This document shows positions 16,826-27,052 of a stretch of 64,000 nt of DNA, one piece after another. The notes beneath the pieces were generated by a model. That model was given only the letters and a program-made list of their open reading frames with translations, was not told where the DNA came from and ran no database searches. The stretch lies in contig NZ_NIST01000001.1 in NCBI RefSeq assembly GCF_002335745.1, forward strand, positions 4,216,354 to 4,280,353. Direction: 5' to 3'. The stretch comes from Evansella halocellulosilytica (lineage in GTDB: Bacteria; Bacillota; Bacilli; Bacillales; Salisediminibacteriaceae). The position numbers and the translations under genes are program-made. The first letter of the stretch is position 1. The number at the start of each line of letters is the position of its first letter.

Positions 16826-17404
16826 TTATGGGGTTGCTTCAGGTTCTCTTTCACTTTCTGGTGAATGGTCAAATGTAAACACTTTCTCAACATCATCATA
16901 CGATTCACCGTAAAGTTCTTCATCTTTATACGTATGAATCGTTTCATAAGTGTGTCGCATCTTCTCATAGATGCTTTCTTCTGATTCATCTGTAGGAGAC
17001 CAATATAAAATTTCCATTTCATTGACTTTACCAGTATCTAGAGATCTTCGGCGATACCCAATCGATTCAGCATGCTTAAACCCTTCTCGCTTATAAAATC
17101 GCTGCCTTTTTTCTGTATCCGTATCATCATAATCAACAGGTTCTACTTCTAAAATGATCGGTTTGCCTTTTTTCTTCATCTTATCTATCAACTTTCTTCC
17201 AATTCCTTGTCCACGTGCTTTCTTAGATACAAATAAATAATCGATAAAGACAAAATCGTCTGTTTCAGCGTACATTAAGACATGATTGGAACTTTCATCT
17301 TTTTTGTAAATCCCTTTTTTCTCTTTTAGTAATAGTTCCATATGTTCTTGAGATTTCATCTCTTCAATCGGAAAATATTCATTTAATTTCTCATACCAAT
17401 TCAT
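16826..17404 (-). CDS. yjbC: GNAT-family acetyltransferase YjbC
   Basis: A 192-residue protein collinear with B. subtilis YjbC (same start MNWYEKL and middle LEVEPVD.DDTDTEKRQRFY). The acetyl-CoA binding signature RGQGIGRKLI is intact. Substrate is unknown; in B. subtilis yjbC is cotranscribed with spx and is part of general stress responses. Here a 42-codon gene and a strong terminator separate it from spx. GGAGG lies nine bases upstream of the start. Confidence 0.9.
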   Translation of the reverse strand: MNWYEKLNEYFPIEEMKSQEHMELLLKEKKGIYKKDESSNHVLMYAETDDFVFIDYLFVSKKARGQGIGRKLIDKMKKKGKPIILEVEPVDYDDTDTEKRQRFYKREGFKHAESIGYRRRSLDTGKVNEMEILYWSPTDESEESIYEKMRHTYETIHTYKDEELYGESYDDVEKVFTFDHSPESEREPEATP

Positions 17405-17762
17405 TAATTAATAAACCTCCAATAAGTTATAACCGATTAATATTCTTAAAAAAGTGAATAATCGTTCTACTTCTATTATATGTGAATTCCATTGATTGAT
17501 AAATGTGGCTAATATCCCGTCCTACTTCATTAACTATCGTGATCGATGGTTAGAAGTGCCAACCATAGTTGTTTTTAAAATAGCTTGCAATAGCTTTAAA
17601 AAAGAAGTATGGTTACACTTATCGTCTGCAATTAAGTAAGAAATCATTCACGTTTCTCTTTATTAGTCATTCAAGGTGCCAGGTCTGATTGTCAATTTAT
17701 CCTTTCCTTTTGTATACTTTTTACATACTTTATTGAATTTTACTTGTTTGAAGCTGCTTAGA

Positions 17763-17794
17763 AGAAAAACAGCAAGGGAATGTCTCCCTCACTG
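17763..17794 (-). terminator. Terminator after the DUF4015 gene
   Basis: On the minus strand CAGTGAGGGA pairs with TCCCTTGCTG (two G-T pairs) around a short loop, followed by TTTTTCTTC. Confidence 0.8.
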
Positions 17795-17797
17795 TTC

Positions 17798-19021
17798 TCA
17801 ATCGTTCTCCAATAAATAGTCTACACCTTCCGTATAGTTGTTTCTTGCGTTCCATAACAAAAATTCATCAATACCATTTTCATACAACGCTTTAATTTGT
17901 GCTTCTACTTCATCGACACCGTAATTCAAATAATTTCCTGACCCTAAATAAGAAGCAGTAAAATCCTGTAACCATGGACGAGAAACCGGAGGGTTATCTA
18001 ATTCCTCTAATTTAGCATTTTCCACTTTCGAATATTCTGTAACAAGCTCGTAAGGATATAAGTCAGGTTTATCAAGATCAAAATAAGAGGTCCAATGACT
18101 TGGGTAAATCATGGATGAAATAACATCAACATTTTCAGAGATTTTTGTGAAGTTTTGTCCAATTCCAGGTGCTTCAGGTAATGTTGCTGTATAACCAAAA
18201 ATATCTACAGAAACATCGACATCATACGGCTGCAATTGTTCTCTTGCATATTTTACAAAGTCCGTTACAGCTTCAACTCGCTTTTGGACGTTGTCACCTT
18301 CCCCATCTTTATAGTCACCAACGTCATACGTTAATTCTTCGTCTCGGCGCTCAAACCCTTCAGGGAAACGAACATAGTCAAATTGAATTTCCTTGAACCC
18401 CATTTCAGCTGCCATTTTAGCCATATCGACATTATAATCCCAAACTTCTTTTAAAAATGGATTCGTAAAAGCTTCACCACGACTATTCTTCCAAACTTCA
18501 CCATCTTGAGTAAAGGAAAGCTCAGGACGCTCTTCTGCTAAAAGCGTATCTTTAAAGACAACAATTCGGGCGATTGGATATATTTCGTGCTCTTCCAGTG
18601 TCCGCATCATCTCTTCCGGGTCAGAAATCATTCTTTGTGAAATATCATAATAAGGTGATTGTTCATCTGGACGGTATGTTAAATAACCATCATCTTCTTT
18701 AATGTCAATGACCATACTGTTTAATGCTGTGGAATCAACGAAATCAATGAGCTCATTAAATCGCGAACCACCAGCAGTATGTCCAGTCACATAAATACCT
18801 CGAACTGCATCTGGGTATTCAAATGTATAACCTGAGTCAAACACAAATCTTGCTATGTTATCTGGCCACTCTCGTTCTTTTAAATGCACTTCTTTTTCAG
18901 AGTGATGTGATGCGGTTAAGTGCTCATCTGTTCCTTCTTCTGCTTCAACTGTTATCGAAACGAAAGAAAAGAAACTAACAAATAATACAAAAACTGAAAA
19001 ATATCTCATTTTTTTCCCCAT
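17798..19021 (-). CDS. Secreted putative glycoside hydrolase (DUF4015 family)
   Basis: A signal peptide (MGKKMRYFSVFVLFVSFFSF, cleavage likely near VEAEEG) is followed by a TIM-barrel-type domain. The DUF4015 signatures are present: GIYVTGHTAGGSRFNELI, MVIDIKEDDGYLTY, FKEIQFDYVRFP and VSVDIFGYT. The family resembles GH13/GH-like hydrolases and is expected outside the membrane acting on wall or exopolysaccharide glycans; no substrate is known. I use the ATG at 19021, since the 19 upstream codons would spoil the signal peptide. The gap 17405-17762 to yjbC holds nothing recognisable. Confidence 0.82.
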   Translation of the reverse strand: MGKKMRYFSVFVLFVSFFSFVSITVEAEEGTDEHLTASHHSEKEVHLKEREWPDNIARFVFDSGYTFEYPDAVRGIYVTGHTAGGSRFNELIDFVDSTALNSMVIDIKEDDGYLTYRPDEQSPYYDISQRMISDPEEMMRTLEEHEIYPIARIVVFKDTLLAEERPELSFTQDGEVWKNSRGEAFTNPFLKEVWDYNVDMAKMAAEMGFKEIQFDYVRFPEGFERRDEELTYDVGDYKDGEGDNVQKRVEAVTDFVKYAREQLQPYDVDVSVDIFGYTATLPEAPGIGQNFTKISENVDVISSMIYPSHWTSYFDLDKPDLYPYELVTEYSKVENAKLEELDNPPVSRPWLQDFTASYLGSGNYLNYGVDEVEAQIKALYENGIDEFLLWNARNNYTEGVDYLLEND

Positions 19022-19352
19022 CGTTTTCACTACCTTTTCTTTTTCTGTATTTCTAAGTTGTCTTAAAAGGACAACCATTATGCTGGTAACTGTTGTTCAG
19101 AGTCGGGTTATGTATCATTACATTTATCTCTATTCATACTTTAACATCGAATTAAGTAAAATTGTTCGATAAATTATCAGGAATTTCATAAGCCGACAAT
19201 TTTCCTATTTCTCCTAAAAGTTGTTTACCCAAAAACTTTTTACTCGACACCTTCAATTTTTTCATACACAAAGATAACATTGAAAATTTATTCTCTGGTT
19301 TACGTTTCCAAAATCTGTACAAAAATTATATGTAAAATAATAAAAAAAATTA

Positions 19353-19381
19353 TTGACACCTTTGGTCTATCTTTTTATAAT
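19353..19381 (+). promoter_or_regulatory. Consensus sigma-A promoter for the HD protein gene
   Basis: TTGACA (19353-19358), a 17-base spacer and TATAAT (19376-19381) match the consensus at all 12 positions. The rest of the 19022-19460 gap is AT-rich without other features. Confidence 0.8.
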
Positions 19382-19460
19382 ATTGAACAATATACTTCTT
19401 TGCCCTTTCGCTCTGTTACTAAAAGTAATTATTGGTCAAAAAGTAAGGAGGTCTGTACAA

Positions 19461-20003
19461 GTGAAACGCTTAACATTATATGAGATTTATGAACATCCAA
19501 TAACGAAAAAATATGTAAAACGTTCTGGGTTATCTCACGCTATCTCAACCGCTTACTTTGCTTATGATTACGCAATCGAGAAGAATGTTGATCCTGATTT
19601 AGCTGTAAAAGCAGCGTTTTTACATGATATAGGCCATTACAACTGGTATCGTGATGGCAAGTGGGATTATAATTTGTATAATGAGAATGACATTCATGCG
19701 ATAAAGGGAGCTGAACGGGCACATAAGCTGTTAATTCGGTTAGGAGAAGATCATGTAACTGCCAAAAAAATTGCCCTTGCTATTCTCCTTCATACAGATT
19801 CATATTTACCATCTGGTGAGCTTAAGCTTGAACCATTACAGGAAGTTGTCGCTTTAGCTGATCAATCTGATGAAGAGCCTAATGGTAACCATCATTATAA
19901 AAGCATTGAGGAAGCAAAAGCAGTTCAATTAATAGAAAAACTGGATAATAAAATTGCAGAAGCCTTTAAAAAGTTTGAACAAGAAGGCCAGCCTGCCTCA
20001 TAA
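19461..20003 (+). CDS. HD-domain metal-dependent hydrolase, unspecified substrate
   Basis: A 180-residue protein with an HD-superfamily core: His26 (SHAIS), the His55-Asp56 pair in FLHDIGHYNW, and later histidines in ERAHKLL and LLHTDSYL. HD proteins are usually phosphohydrolases acting on nucleotides. The start is a GTG at 19461 preceded by AAGGAGGTC; the frame is open from 19353 but that part overlaps the promoter. It is a single gene with its own strong promoter, and lies just ahead of the Mn2+ riboswitch. I do not recognise a named orthologue. Confidence 0.78.
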   Translation: MKRLTLYEIYEHPITKKYVKRSGLSHAISTAYFAYDYAIEKNVDPDLAVKAAFLHDIGHYNWYRDGKWDYNLYNENDIHAIKGAERAHKLLIRLGEDHVTAKKIALAILLHTDSYLPSGELKLEPLQEVVALADQSDEEPNGNHHYKSIEEAKAVQLIEKLDNKIAEAFKKFEQEGQPAS

Positions 20004-20104
20004 CATTACGATGACAAATAATTGACGAAATTCAATATTCATGATAAATTTATCGTATTAAAGAAAAACAACCTTTTTTTAGTTGTTCAACTGAACAACT
20101 AATT

Positions 20105-20222
20105 TATAAAAAGGGGAGTAGCGACCTATATTAAGTAGGTTAATGAATCGTCATTTCAGCAGCATATTCGCTGCTCGGTTCATTAAACTTTGCACGTTGC
20201 AAAGGACGCAAGACCTTTTTAT
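20105..20222 (+). promoter_or_regulatory. yybP-ykoY family Mn2+ riboswitch
   Basis: The conserved elements are all present: AAAGGGGAGTAGCG at the 5' end, two internal helices (CAGCAG/CTGCTC and TTTGC/GCAAA), and ACGCAAGACCTTT closing the P1 stem. The family binds Mn2+ in a pocket formed by these two loops. It lies in the leader of a cation exchanger gene. Confidence 0.9.
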
Positions 20223-20274
20223 GAAATGGCTATCCTTCACGAGAAGACCATTTCATAAAAAGGTCTGTTTTTTT
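20211..20274 (+). terminator. Riboswitch expression-platform terminator
   Basis: The 19-base arm at 20211-20229 pairs perfectly with 20248-20266 and is followed by seven T residues. Its 5' arm includes the 3' side of the riboswitch P1 helix, so the two structures exclude each other. This predicts that Mn2+ binding allows read-through (ON switch). Confidence 0.88.
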
Positions 20275-20346
20275 GTGGTCATAACACGACTTACATTGTG
20301 TTTACATTGTGTTGTGCTGCCACCTAAGAAAAAGGAGACGATAAAT

Positions 20347-21348
20347 ATGGTATTTGTCATTTTTATGTTAGCTGCGCTCGTCACTGTTTTATTTGCTGTC
20401 AAACTTTCTACGTACGCCGATGTTTTAAGTAAACGAACTTCTCTTGGAGGAATGATGGTCGGTACAATATTACTTGCTGGAGCTACTTCTTTACCCGAAG
20501 TTACAACAAGTGCAACAGCTGTGTTTGTTAATAATCCTGACATTGCTGTCGGAAATGTTCTCGGTAGTAATTTGTTTAACCTGTTAATTTTAGCGGTTTT
20601 TGATATCGTTTACCGTAAAAAAAGAATGCTGATCTATATTCATAAAGATCATATGCTGACAAGTATTATTAGTCTTGGCCTAACAGGATTAATATTTGTT
20701 GCGATCGTTTTACCGACTGGGTTTGAACTGTTAGGGGTAGGAATTGAGTCCTATTTACTAATTATTTTTTATTTTGGAAGTATGAAGTTGATTTCGAATG
20801 GGCAATCCGCCATTACTGAATCTGAAGCAGCTGCAACTGAAGAAGAGGACCATCATACACGCGCAATTTCTCTGCGGAGAGCAAAAATTGGATTTGTGAT
20901 CTGTTCCGTTCTCATTTTTTTAACGGGTTCTCTTTTAACAATTACCGGTGATCACATTGCAGCATCAACTGGTATGAACTCAAGCTTTGTAGGCAGTTTT
21001 TTAATTGCAGGTGCAACCTCTTTACCTGAAGTAGTCACCGTTTTAGTTGCCATTCAACTTTTGAATTATAATTTAGCTGTAGGGAATATTGTTGGGAGTA
21101 ACATTTTTAACTTATTAATTTTAGCATTTACAGATCTATTATATCGGGACGGAAGTATTTTAAATGCTTCAAGCTCAGTTTCTTCTATTACAGCATTTGC
21201 AGTTATCGTCCTCAATATCATCATTATTAGTGCCATTTTATTTCTACGATCTTCAATAAACAGCAATCGCGCCTATCTTGCACCATCTGTTATTTTAGTT
21301 ATTATATATGGATTATCAACATACTTCATTTTTACAATGGGCGGCTAG
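20347..21348 (+). CDS. CaCA-superfamily cation exchanger (YrbG-like), Mn2+-riboswitch controlled
   Basis: A 333-residue protein with about ten membrane helices and the two alpha repeats of Na+/Ca2+ exchangers: AGATSLPEVTTS (residues 44-55) and AGATSLPEVVTV in the second half, each followed by NVLGSN or NIVGSN. An acidic cytoplasmic loop (TESEAAATEEEDHH) separates the halves. It starts at the ATG at 20347 behind AAAAAGGAGA; the long frame from 20143 runs through the riboswitch. The family moves Ca2+ or other divalent ions against Na+ or H+. The leader indicates Mn2+ export or a Ca2+/Mn2+ exchanger. Confidence 0.88.
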   Translation: MVFVIFMLAALVTVLFAVKLSTYADVLSKRTSLGGMMVGTILLAGATSLPEVTTSATAVFVNNPDIAVGNVLGSNLFNLLILAVFDIVYRKKRMLIYIHKDHMLTSIISLGLTGLIFVAIVLPTGFELLGVGIESYLLIIFYFGSMKLISNGQSAITESEAAATEEEDHHTRAISLRRAKIGFVICSVLIFLTGSLLTITGDHIAASTGMNSSFVGSFLIAGATSLPEVVTVLVAIQLLNYNLAVGNIVGSNIFNLLILAFTDLLYRDGSILNASSSVSSITAFAVIVLNIIIISAILFLRSSINSNRAYLAPSVILVIIYGLSTYFIFTMGG

Positions 21349-21382
21349 AGAGCAACTTCTTCGTAAGAGTCCAACATAATCA

Positions 21383-21664
21383 AGAAAAGCGCAAGGCGTC
21401 TGCCTATCGGCGAAAAGCGGTGCCTCTTCCTCTTCTAGCATGGCTCTGTGGTTATATCCGTCAACCGGGCAATACGCCACGTCCTGTGATATGCTCAGCG
21501 TTAGGACGTCCTGTCCGTCGAGGCAAATCGCTAGATCAGATCTTTGGCTAAAACCCCCGCGTCCTGCGGGAACGCCGAAGTCACCACATCCGTGTGGAAG
21601 CTCGTGATATAAACGCTCGTCGCTGAGCTAGACGTAACAACTATTTCGAGAACTTATCCACAAA
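21383..21664 (+). repeat. Family C repeat, full copy 1
   Basis: About 280 bases starting AAGCGCAAGGCG and ending ACTTATCCACAAA. The copy at 25131-25390 is the same element with scattered substitutions. Inside are several short palindromes (GACGTCCTGTC, CCGCGTCCTGCGGG). It has no open reading frame and follows the exchanger gene. Confidence 0.85.
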
Positions 21665-21687
21665 ATTTATAGCTTTTCTAGACAACG

Positions 21688-21717
21688 AAAAAATTAGGAT
21701 GTCTCAATGAGACATCC
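21688..21717 (-). terminator. Terminator after the TlpA-like gene
   Basis: GGATGTCTC and GAGACATCC form a 9-bp stem with a 3-base loop. The minus-strand continuation is TAATTTTTTCG. Confidence 0.88.
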
Positions 21718-21729
21718 CGAACTAGACGA

Positions 21730-22281
21730 TTAATGAAAGAAGTCAGACTCTCTAAAATCATCTAACGTAATGAGGCCGTGTGAGCGTTTTTCTATGACGC
21801 CCTCTTCATTTAAAAACAACACTGTCGGAACACCAAATACTTCATATTTGTCTTGCACATCTCCGTCACGATCGAGTAACACATTCGCAGATGGGACTGG
21901 TAATTGCTCAATGTATTGTCCTACATCGCCTTCACTTTGTTCTGAACTAGTTAAGTTAACAGGAACAATCGTTACGTTTTCCAACAGTCCTTCATCGTTT
22001 GCTATACTTATTTGCTCCCACTGATTTGAACAAACATGACACCACGAGGTAAAAAAGAAAAGAAGCATTCTTTCATCATGGTCAGCTGTGACGACAACTT
22101 CTTCGCCATCTACATTTTCTAATGTAAACGAAGGAAACTGCTCCCCTTCATATACGCCTTCAGCAACCTCTGTCATTGCTCGTTGTGTTAACGCCCATTC
22201 ATGGTCGGACTGCACGTACATAAAACCACCGACAAAAAGGACAAACGCTAGAATTACCCACTGCATTTTCTTTTTGAACAC
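21730..22281 (-). CDS. Membrane-anchored thiol-disulfide oxidoreductase (TlpA/ResA family)
   Basis: An N-terminal membrane anchor (MQWVILAFVLFVGGF) is followed by a thioredoxin-like domain outside the membrane. The active site is WCHVC in FTSWCHVCSNQWEQ, with VFGVPTVLFLN supplying the cis-proline loop. ResA-type proteins reduce apocytochrome c or other exported thiols. An AAAGGGGGG site favours the GTG at 22281 (six-base spacing); the ATG at 22287 directly abuts the site. It lies about 60 bases downstream of the symporter gene, same strand, and shares its terminator. Confidence 0.8.
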   Translation of the reverse strand: MFKKKMQWVILAFVLFVGGFMYVQSDHEWALTQRAMTEVAEGVYEGEQFPSFTLENVDGEEVVVTADHDERMLLFFFTSWCHVCSNQWEQISIANDEGLLENVTIVPVNLTSSEQSEGDVGQYIEQLPVPSANVLLDRDGDVQDKYEVFGVPTVLFLNEEGVIEKRSHGLITLDDFRESDFFH

Positions 22282-22339
22282 GGACATCCCCCCTTTCTCA
22301 CAATTTATGCGAAAAAGAGGGGAATAGTACAACCTATTT

Positions 22340-23488
22340 TTATTGATTTTTTTCAGATACTACTTTATCAACAATAAGTGAAATCGCTCCATCACCAGTG
22401 ACGTTTGCAGCGGTTCCAAAGCTGTCTTGAGCCATGTAAAGCGCGATCATTAATCCAAGTGCCGCCTCAGACAGTCCTAACATTGAAGATAATACACCAA
22501 TTGCTGCCATAATCGCCCCACCAGGAACACCTGGAGCTGCAATCATAATGACCCCTAGCATTAAAATAACCGGTATCATTTCTCCAATTGAAGGAATCGC
22601 ATACCCATCTAAAACAGACATGACTGCAACCGTACATGTCACAATCGTAATGACACTTCCAGATAGATGAATCGTTGCACTTAACGGAATACTGAAGTTC
22701 GCCACTTCTTCTTTCACTTTGTTTTCTTTAGCCTGTCTTAAAGTAACAGGGATTGTTGCTGCACTGCTCATTGTCCCTAGTGCTGTAAAGTAAGCTGGTA
22801 ACATCGTTTTTAATAGTGCAAATGGATTGCGTTTCGTCACAATTCCAGCAACGACATACTGAACAGTCAACCACGCCCAGTGGGTCAATATCGCGACAAG
22901 AAGGACAATTCCAAACACTTGCAACGTTTCAAAAACGGTTCCTTCTGCAGCTAATCCAGCAAATATACCAGCAATGTAGACAGGTAAAAATGGAATGATA
23001 ATTTTTTTAATGACTAATTCAACTATATTTTTCCCTTCATCAAACATATTAATTAACACATTCGTTTTCAGCTTTGCCATGCTAATACCAAAAACGAAGG
23101 CTAATACGAGAGCGGTAATAACTCCCATTAATGGGTCAATTTGTATTTCAAGAAATCCAGTAAGACCAGCTCCTTCTTCAGGAGCAGTTTGTTGAGATGA
23201 AATAAAAGGAATGACGATAATAGCAATAAAAAATGCAGCAAGTCCTGCTAAAAATGTACTCGTATAGGCAGTTCCTACTGTCAGTCCTACCATTTTTCCA
23301 GACTCAGTTCCTAACTTCGAAACCCCTGAGGCAATGAAAAATAGAATGATTAATGGAATCATAAATCCAATAAATTCTCCGAAAATATCGCTTACAGTGA
23401 GTAATACTCTCGTTAATCCTTCAATTTGAAGCAATCCGATAGCTATACCAATAATAATACCTAAAACTAACTTAATAATAAGCTTCAT
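22340..23488 (-). CDS. Dicarboxylate/amino acid:cation symporter (DAACS family)
   Basis: A 382-residue membrane transporter of the SLC1/GltP fold. Visible signatures are the serine-rich re-entrant region (TMSSAATIPVTLRQAKEN), a GGAIMAAIGVLSS segment and the C-terminal DSFGTAANVTGDGAISLIV, which contains substrate- and Na+-binding residues. The likely substrate is an acidic or small neutral amino acid or dicarboxylate. The start is at 23488, behind GAGGAGG; it is a little shorter than typical GltP. It may be cotranscribed with the TlpA-like gene. Confidence 0.87.
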   Translation of the reverse strand: MKLIIKLVLGIIIGIAIGLLQIEGLTRVLLTVSDIFGEFIGFMIPLIILFFIASGVSKLGTESGKMVGLTVGTAYTSTFLAGLAAFFIAIIVIPFISSQQTAPEEGAGLTGFLEIQIDPLMGVITALVLAFVFGISMAKLKTNVLINMFDEGKNIVELVIKKIIIPFLPVYIAGIFAGLAAEGTVFETLQVFGIVLLVAILTHWAWLTVQYVVAGIVTKRNPFALLKTMLPAYFTALGTMSSAATIPVTLRQAKENKVKEEVANFSIPLSATIHLSGSVITIVTCTVAVMSVLDGYAIPSIGEMIPVILMLGVIMIAAPGVPGGAIMAAIGVLSSMLGLSEAALGLMIALYMAQDSFGTAANVTGDGAISLIVDKVVSEKNQ

Positions 23489-23637
23489 CTTTTTCCTCCT
23501 CACTATTCACCACAGAAAAACAGTCCGCCCTGAGCGGACATTTGTTCCTCTTTTTTTAATATGTAAACATCATGCACCGTTTTTTACATTATGACAAGTC
23601 TTTTTTATAAAGTCAAAATTTTCTGTTAATCTTTTAT

Positions 23638-23666
23638 TTGCATTCTTTTATAAAAAAGAATATAAT
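23638..23666 (+). promoter_or_regulatory. Promoter of the trpS leader
   Basis: TTGCAT (23638-23643), a 17-base spacer, TATAAT (23661-23666), directly upstream of the T-box leader. Confidence 0.7.
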
Positions 23667-23689
23667 AGTTAGCAAAACTTGATATTGTT

Positions 23690-24010
23690 TTGGCAATGAT
23701 AAAGAATAGTACTTCTCCTGTAGCATGTTCAGAGAGTCTGCGTTAGCTGGGAGCAGATCATGCGGCGAGTAGGAATGGGCTTTTGAGCCATTATCCCGAA
23801 CAGCCTGACTAAGTAGGCGATGACGTTTTCCTCATACGATATCTTGAGGCCCCTTACTATGTTAATTTGGTGAGGATGTTGAGTGATTTCTTTAAAGTCG
23901 GTTTATAAAAATAGAGTGTTTTCGCTATTATAAACAACTTTTTTAAAGGAATAATCAGGGTGGCAACGCGGTCCATTCGTCCCTATATTTCGGGATGAAT
24001 GGGCTTTTTT
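23690..24010 (+). promoter_or_regulatory. T-box leader of trpS with terminator
   Basis: The AGAGAG element of stem I is near 23733 and the T-box sequence AGGGTGGCAACGCG is at 23957-23970. A terminator follows (CCATTCGTCCC with GGGATGAATGG, then six T). Uncharged tRNA-Trp should stabilise the antiterminator and allow trpS expression. I could not place the specifier codon with confidence, although TGG triplets occur in the leader. Confidence 0.9.
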
Positions 24011-24075
24011 ATATGCTTATATTAAGAAAGTGTTGGTTATTTGAGAAGATATGAGCATCACCATGTCATATTTAA

Positions 24076-25086
<1,011 letters not shown>

Positions 25087-25130
25087 CACATAAAAGGATT
25101 CTTTTGATTCTGTTAAGTTGTGAAGTCAAG

Positions 25131-25390
25131 AACAAAAGCGCAAGCGCCTTGTCTCTTCCTCTTCTAGTAGAGCTTTGTAGAGTATCCGTCAACCGGGCAA
25201 TACGCCACGTCCTGTGGCATGCCCGGCATTAGGACGTCCTGTCCGTCGAGACAACCGCTAGATCAGATCTTCGGCTAAACGCCCCGCGTCCTACGAGAAC
25301 GCCGAAGCCACCACATCCGTATGAAAGCTCGTGATGTAAACGCTCGTCGCTGATCTAGACGTAACAACTATTTCGAGAACTTATCCACAA
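25131..25390 (+). repeat. Family C repeat, full copy 2
   Basis: Aligned with copy 1 at 21383-21664 from AAAGCGCAAG to AACTTATCCACAA, differing by substitutions and a ~20-base gap near the 5' end. The similarity continues weakly through TATAGTTTCCT, where the insertion sequence has entered. Confidence 0.85.
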
Positions 25391-25411
25391 GATCTAAATC
25401 TATAGTTTCCT

Positions 25412-26992
25412 CACTAGCGTTGCATTAAAATTTTCTTATAATGTCAACCATAAAACGGCTGGTTAAGCCATCCATAATATTCCTTTTTATGGTTATTCCG
25501 AATATTCAGTTTATAGCATTTTGGAGGTAAAGAGTCAAAAGGATAAGGGGGGCTTACGAAGGTAGTCCTTATCCACTTTTTACCAAATGTTTTTAGATGA
25601 TAGGGTCATATGTTAAATCATTCAAATGTTCAATCTCTTCTTGTTCGAATTGTTTCACGGTTTCTTGAAAAACTTTCTCATGATCAAGCTTCTGTCTACC
25701 AGCTGTCGTTCGATCTGGTTTTCGAAATAGCTCCTTTATGAATACGGAGAAGCTTCTCCACCAGTACTCACCTATGAATTCAATCATTTCTAGGAGAGTA
25801 CCTTTAAACGACACGCTTTTCTTCATTAACAAAGTTAAGCAGAAAGTGATTATTGCTATAAAGATTTGGTTGTACACAGCATTTCTGCTCTTCCCATAAC
25901 ACTTTTTCAATACGAGGTGTTGCTTCATCCATTTGAAGAACAATTCAATTTGCCATCTATTTCGATAAAGGTCACTAACTTCCTGTGCAATCATTTTTGC
26001 ATCATTAATAATGATTTCAATAGGATTCCCTTGGCTATCTTTTGTTTCAATTAACCTGAGTGGGTACTTCATATTTCCTAGTTTGACCACAGCTTCACGA
26101 TCAATATCAGAAGATGGATCAACGGGAAGCTCTTCAATCACTTTAATGACTGTGTTGTCCTTTATTCGTGTACAAAATCGAATGTTCTTACTACAGTAGT
26201 AGTCAAATTTTGAGTAGCTAAAGTAACCTCGGTCAAAGACGTGGAGTGCATCTTTTTCTATCACCATTAAGTTATCCAATTGCGTGAGATCTGCCGGTCT
26301 TGCAGAGGTGACAATGATCTCACCTGGAGCGGTTTCTCCATCATGAAAAACCACACGAGAATGAATTTTCACGCCAGCTTTGGTTTCTCGGAAATCTGCC
26401 CATCGATATTGGCTGATTGTTAAAGAGAGGGTCGAAGAATCAATGAGATGAATTTTTTTTAATAATTGATCTCCTTTTTTCTTCCCATATTCCTGGTGAA
26501 TCTGTTGAACCAGATGGTGCATAACAGCCTGGAAGATTTCTGGTGGGAGGTCTGAAAGTTTTCTCGAAAGTTGTGATTTACTAATACTTTTTAACCCTAG
26601 TTCTCGTTGCAATCTTTTTTTATGCTTTACCTTGAAACTAATTTTTTTAAGGCTATCTATTTGAAGCAATTGGGCATAGATAAATACCTTTGTGAATGTG
26701 AGACAATCGAGCTTTTTCGTATATTTATCTAATTCCATATGATCCACCATTGTAGAAAAAACTTTTTCATTAATCGGGTGGATATATTCCTTTAAAACTG
26801 TTTTTATGGTATTCTTGTCCATGGTTGAGCTCCTTATTATTAGGATTTGGACAGAACTACCTATCTTCGTTGTCCACCTAATTATAAGGAGTTTTTTTGC
26901 ATCCATAAAGACTTGAAATTGCCATAAATCCCATTTAATTACATGGCGCTAATAACTTGACAAATTGAATTTTATTTTATGCAACGCTAGTG
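25412..26992 (-). mobile_element. Complete IS4-family insertion sequence, 1581 bp, with 9-bp target duplication
   Basis: The outer ends are inverted repeats starting CACTAGCGTTGCAT (left) and, read inward from 26992, CACTAGCGTTGCAT (right), followed by AT-rich sequence. The direct repeat TAGTTTCCT flanks the element exactly at 25403-25411 and 26993-27001. Removing one copy and the element restores a continuous sequence matching the tail of repeat family C. One transposase gene fills the element. Intact ends, intact frame and a perfect duplication indicate a recent insertion. Confidence 0.93.
25593..26822 (-). CDS. IS4-family DDE transposase
   Basis: A 409-residue transposase with the expected catalytic triad: first Asp in HLIDSSTLS, second Asp in VFDRGYFSY, and Glu in the IS4 motif YRNRWQIELFFKWMKQ (Y-x2-R-x3-E-x6-K). 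An N-terminal helical region (MDKNTIKTVLKEYI) precedes it. The ATG at 26822 follows AAGGAGC by six bases; the frame is open 28 codons further upstream, inside the element end. No frameshift or premature stop is visible, so it is probably active. It resembles transposases of many Bacillus IS4 elements. Confidence 0.93.
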   Translation of the reverse strand: MDKNTIKTVLKEYIHPINEKVFSTMVDHMELDKYTKKLDCLTFTKVFIYAQLLQIDSLKKISFKVKHKKRLQRELGLKSISKSQLSRKLSDLPPEIFQAVMHHLVQQIHQEYGKKKGDQLLKKIHLIDSSTLSLTISQYRWADFRETKAGVKIHSRVVFHDGETAPGEIIVTSARPADLTQLDNLMVIEKDALHVFDRGYFSYSKFDYYCSKNIRFCTRIKDNTVIKVIEELPVDPSSDIDREAVVKLGNMKYPLRLIETKDSQGNPIEIIINDAKMIAQEVSDLYRNRWQIELFFKWMKQHLVLKKCYGKSRNAVYNQIFIAIITFCLTLLMKKSVSFKGTLLEMIEFIGEYWWRSFSVFIKELFRKPDRTTAGRQKLDHEKVFQETVKQFEQEEIEHLNDLTYDPII

Positions 26993-27018
26993 TAGTTTCC
27001 TAAACGATAAAAGAAAGA

Positions 27019-27052
27019 GAGGCTGTCCCAAAAGTGTCAGCCTCGTCTTTTT
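27019..27052 (+). terminator. Plus-strand hairpin beyond the insertion sequence
   Basis: GAGGCTG and CAGCCTC form a 7-bp stem around a 12-base loop, followed by GTCTTTTTG. The orientation suits trpS, from which the repeat and IS now separate it. A near-identical hairpin is at 41254-41284 on the other strand. Confidence 0.6.

Noticed and set aside
20143-20346. Extended N-terminus of the cation exchanger
   Set aside because: This part is the Mn2+ riboswitch and its terminator; the ATG at 20347 has the proper ribosome site.
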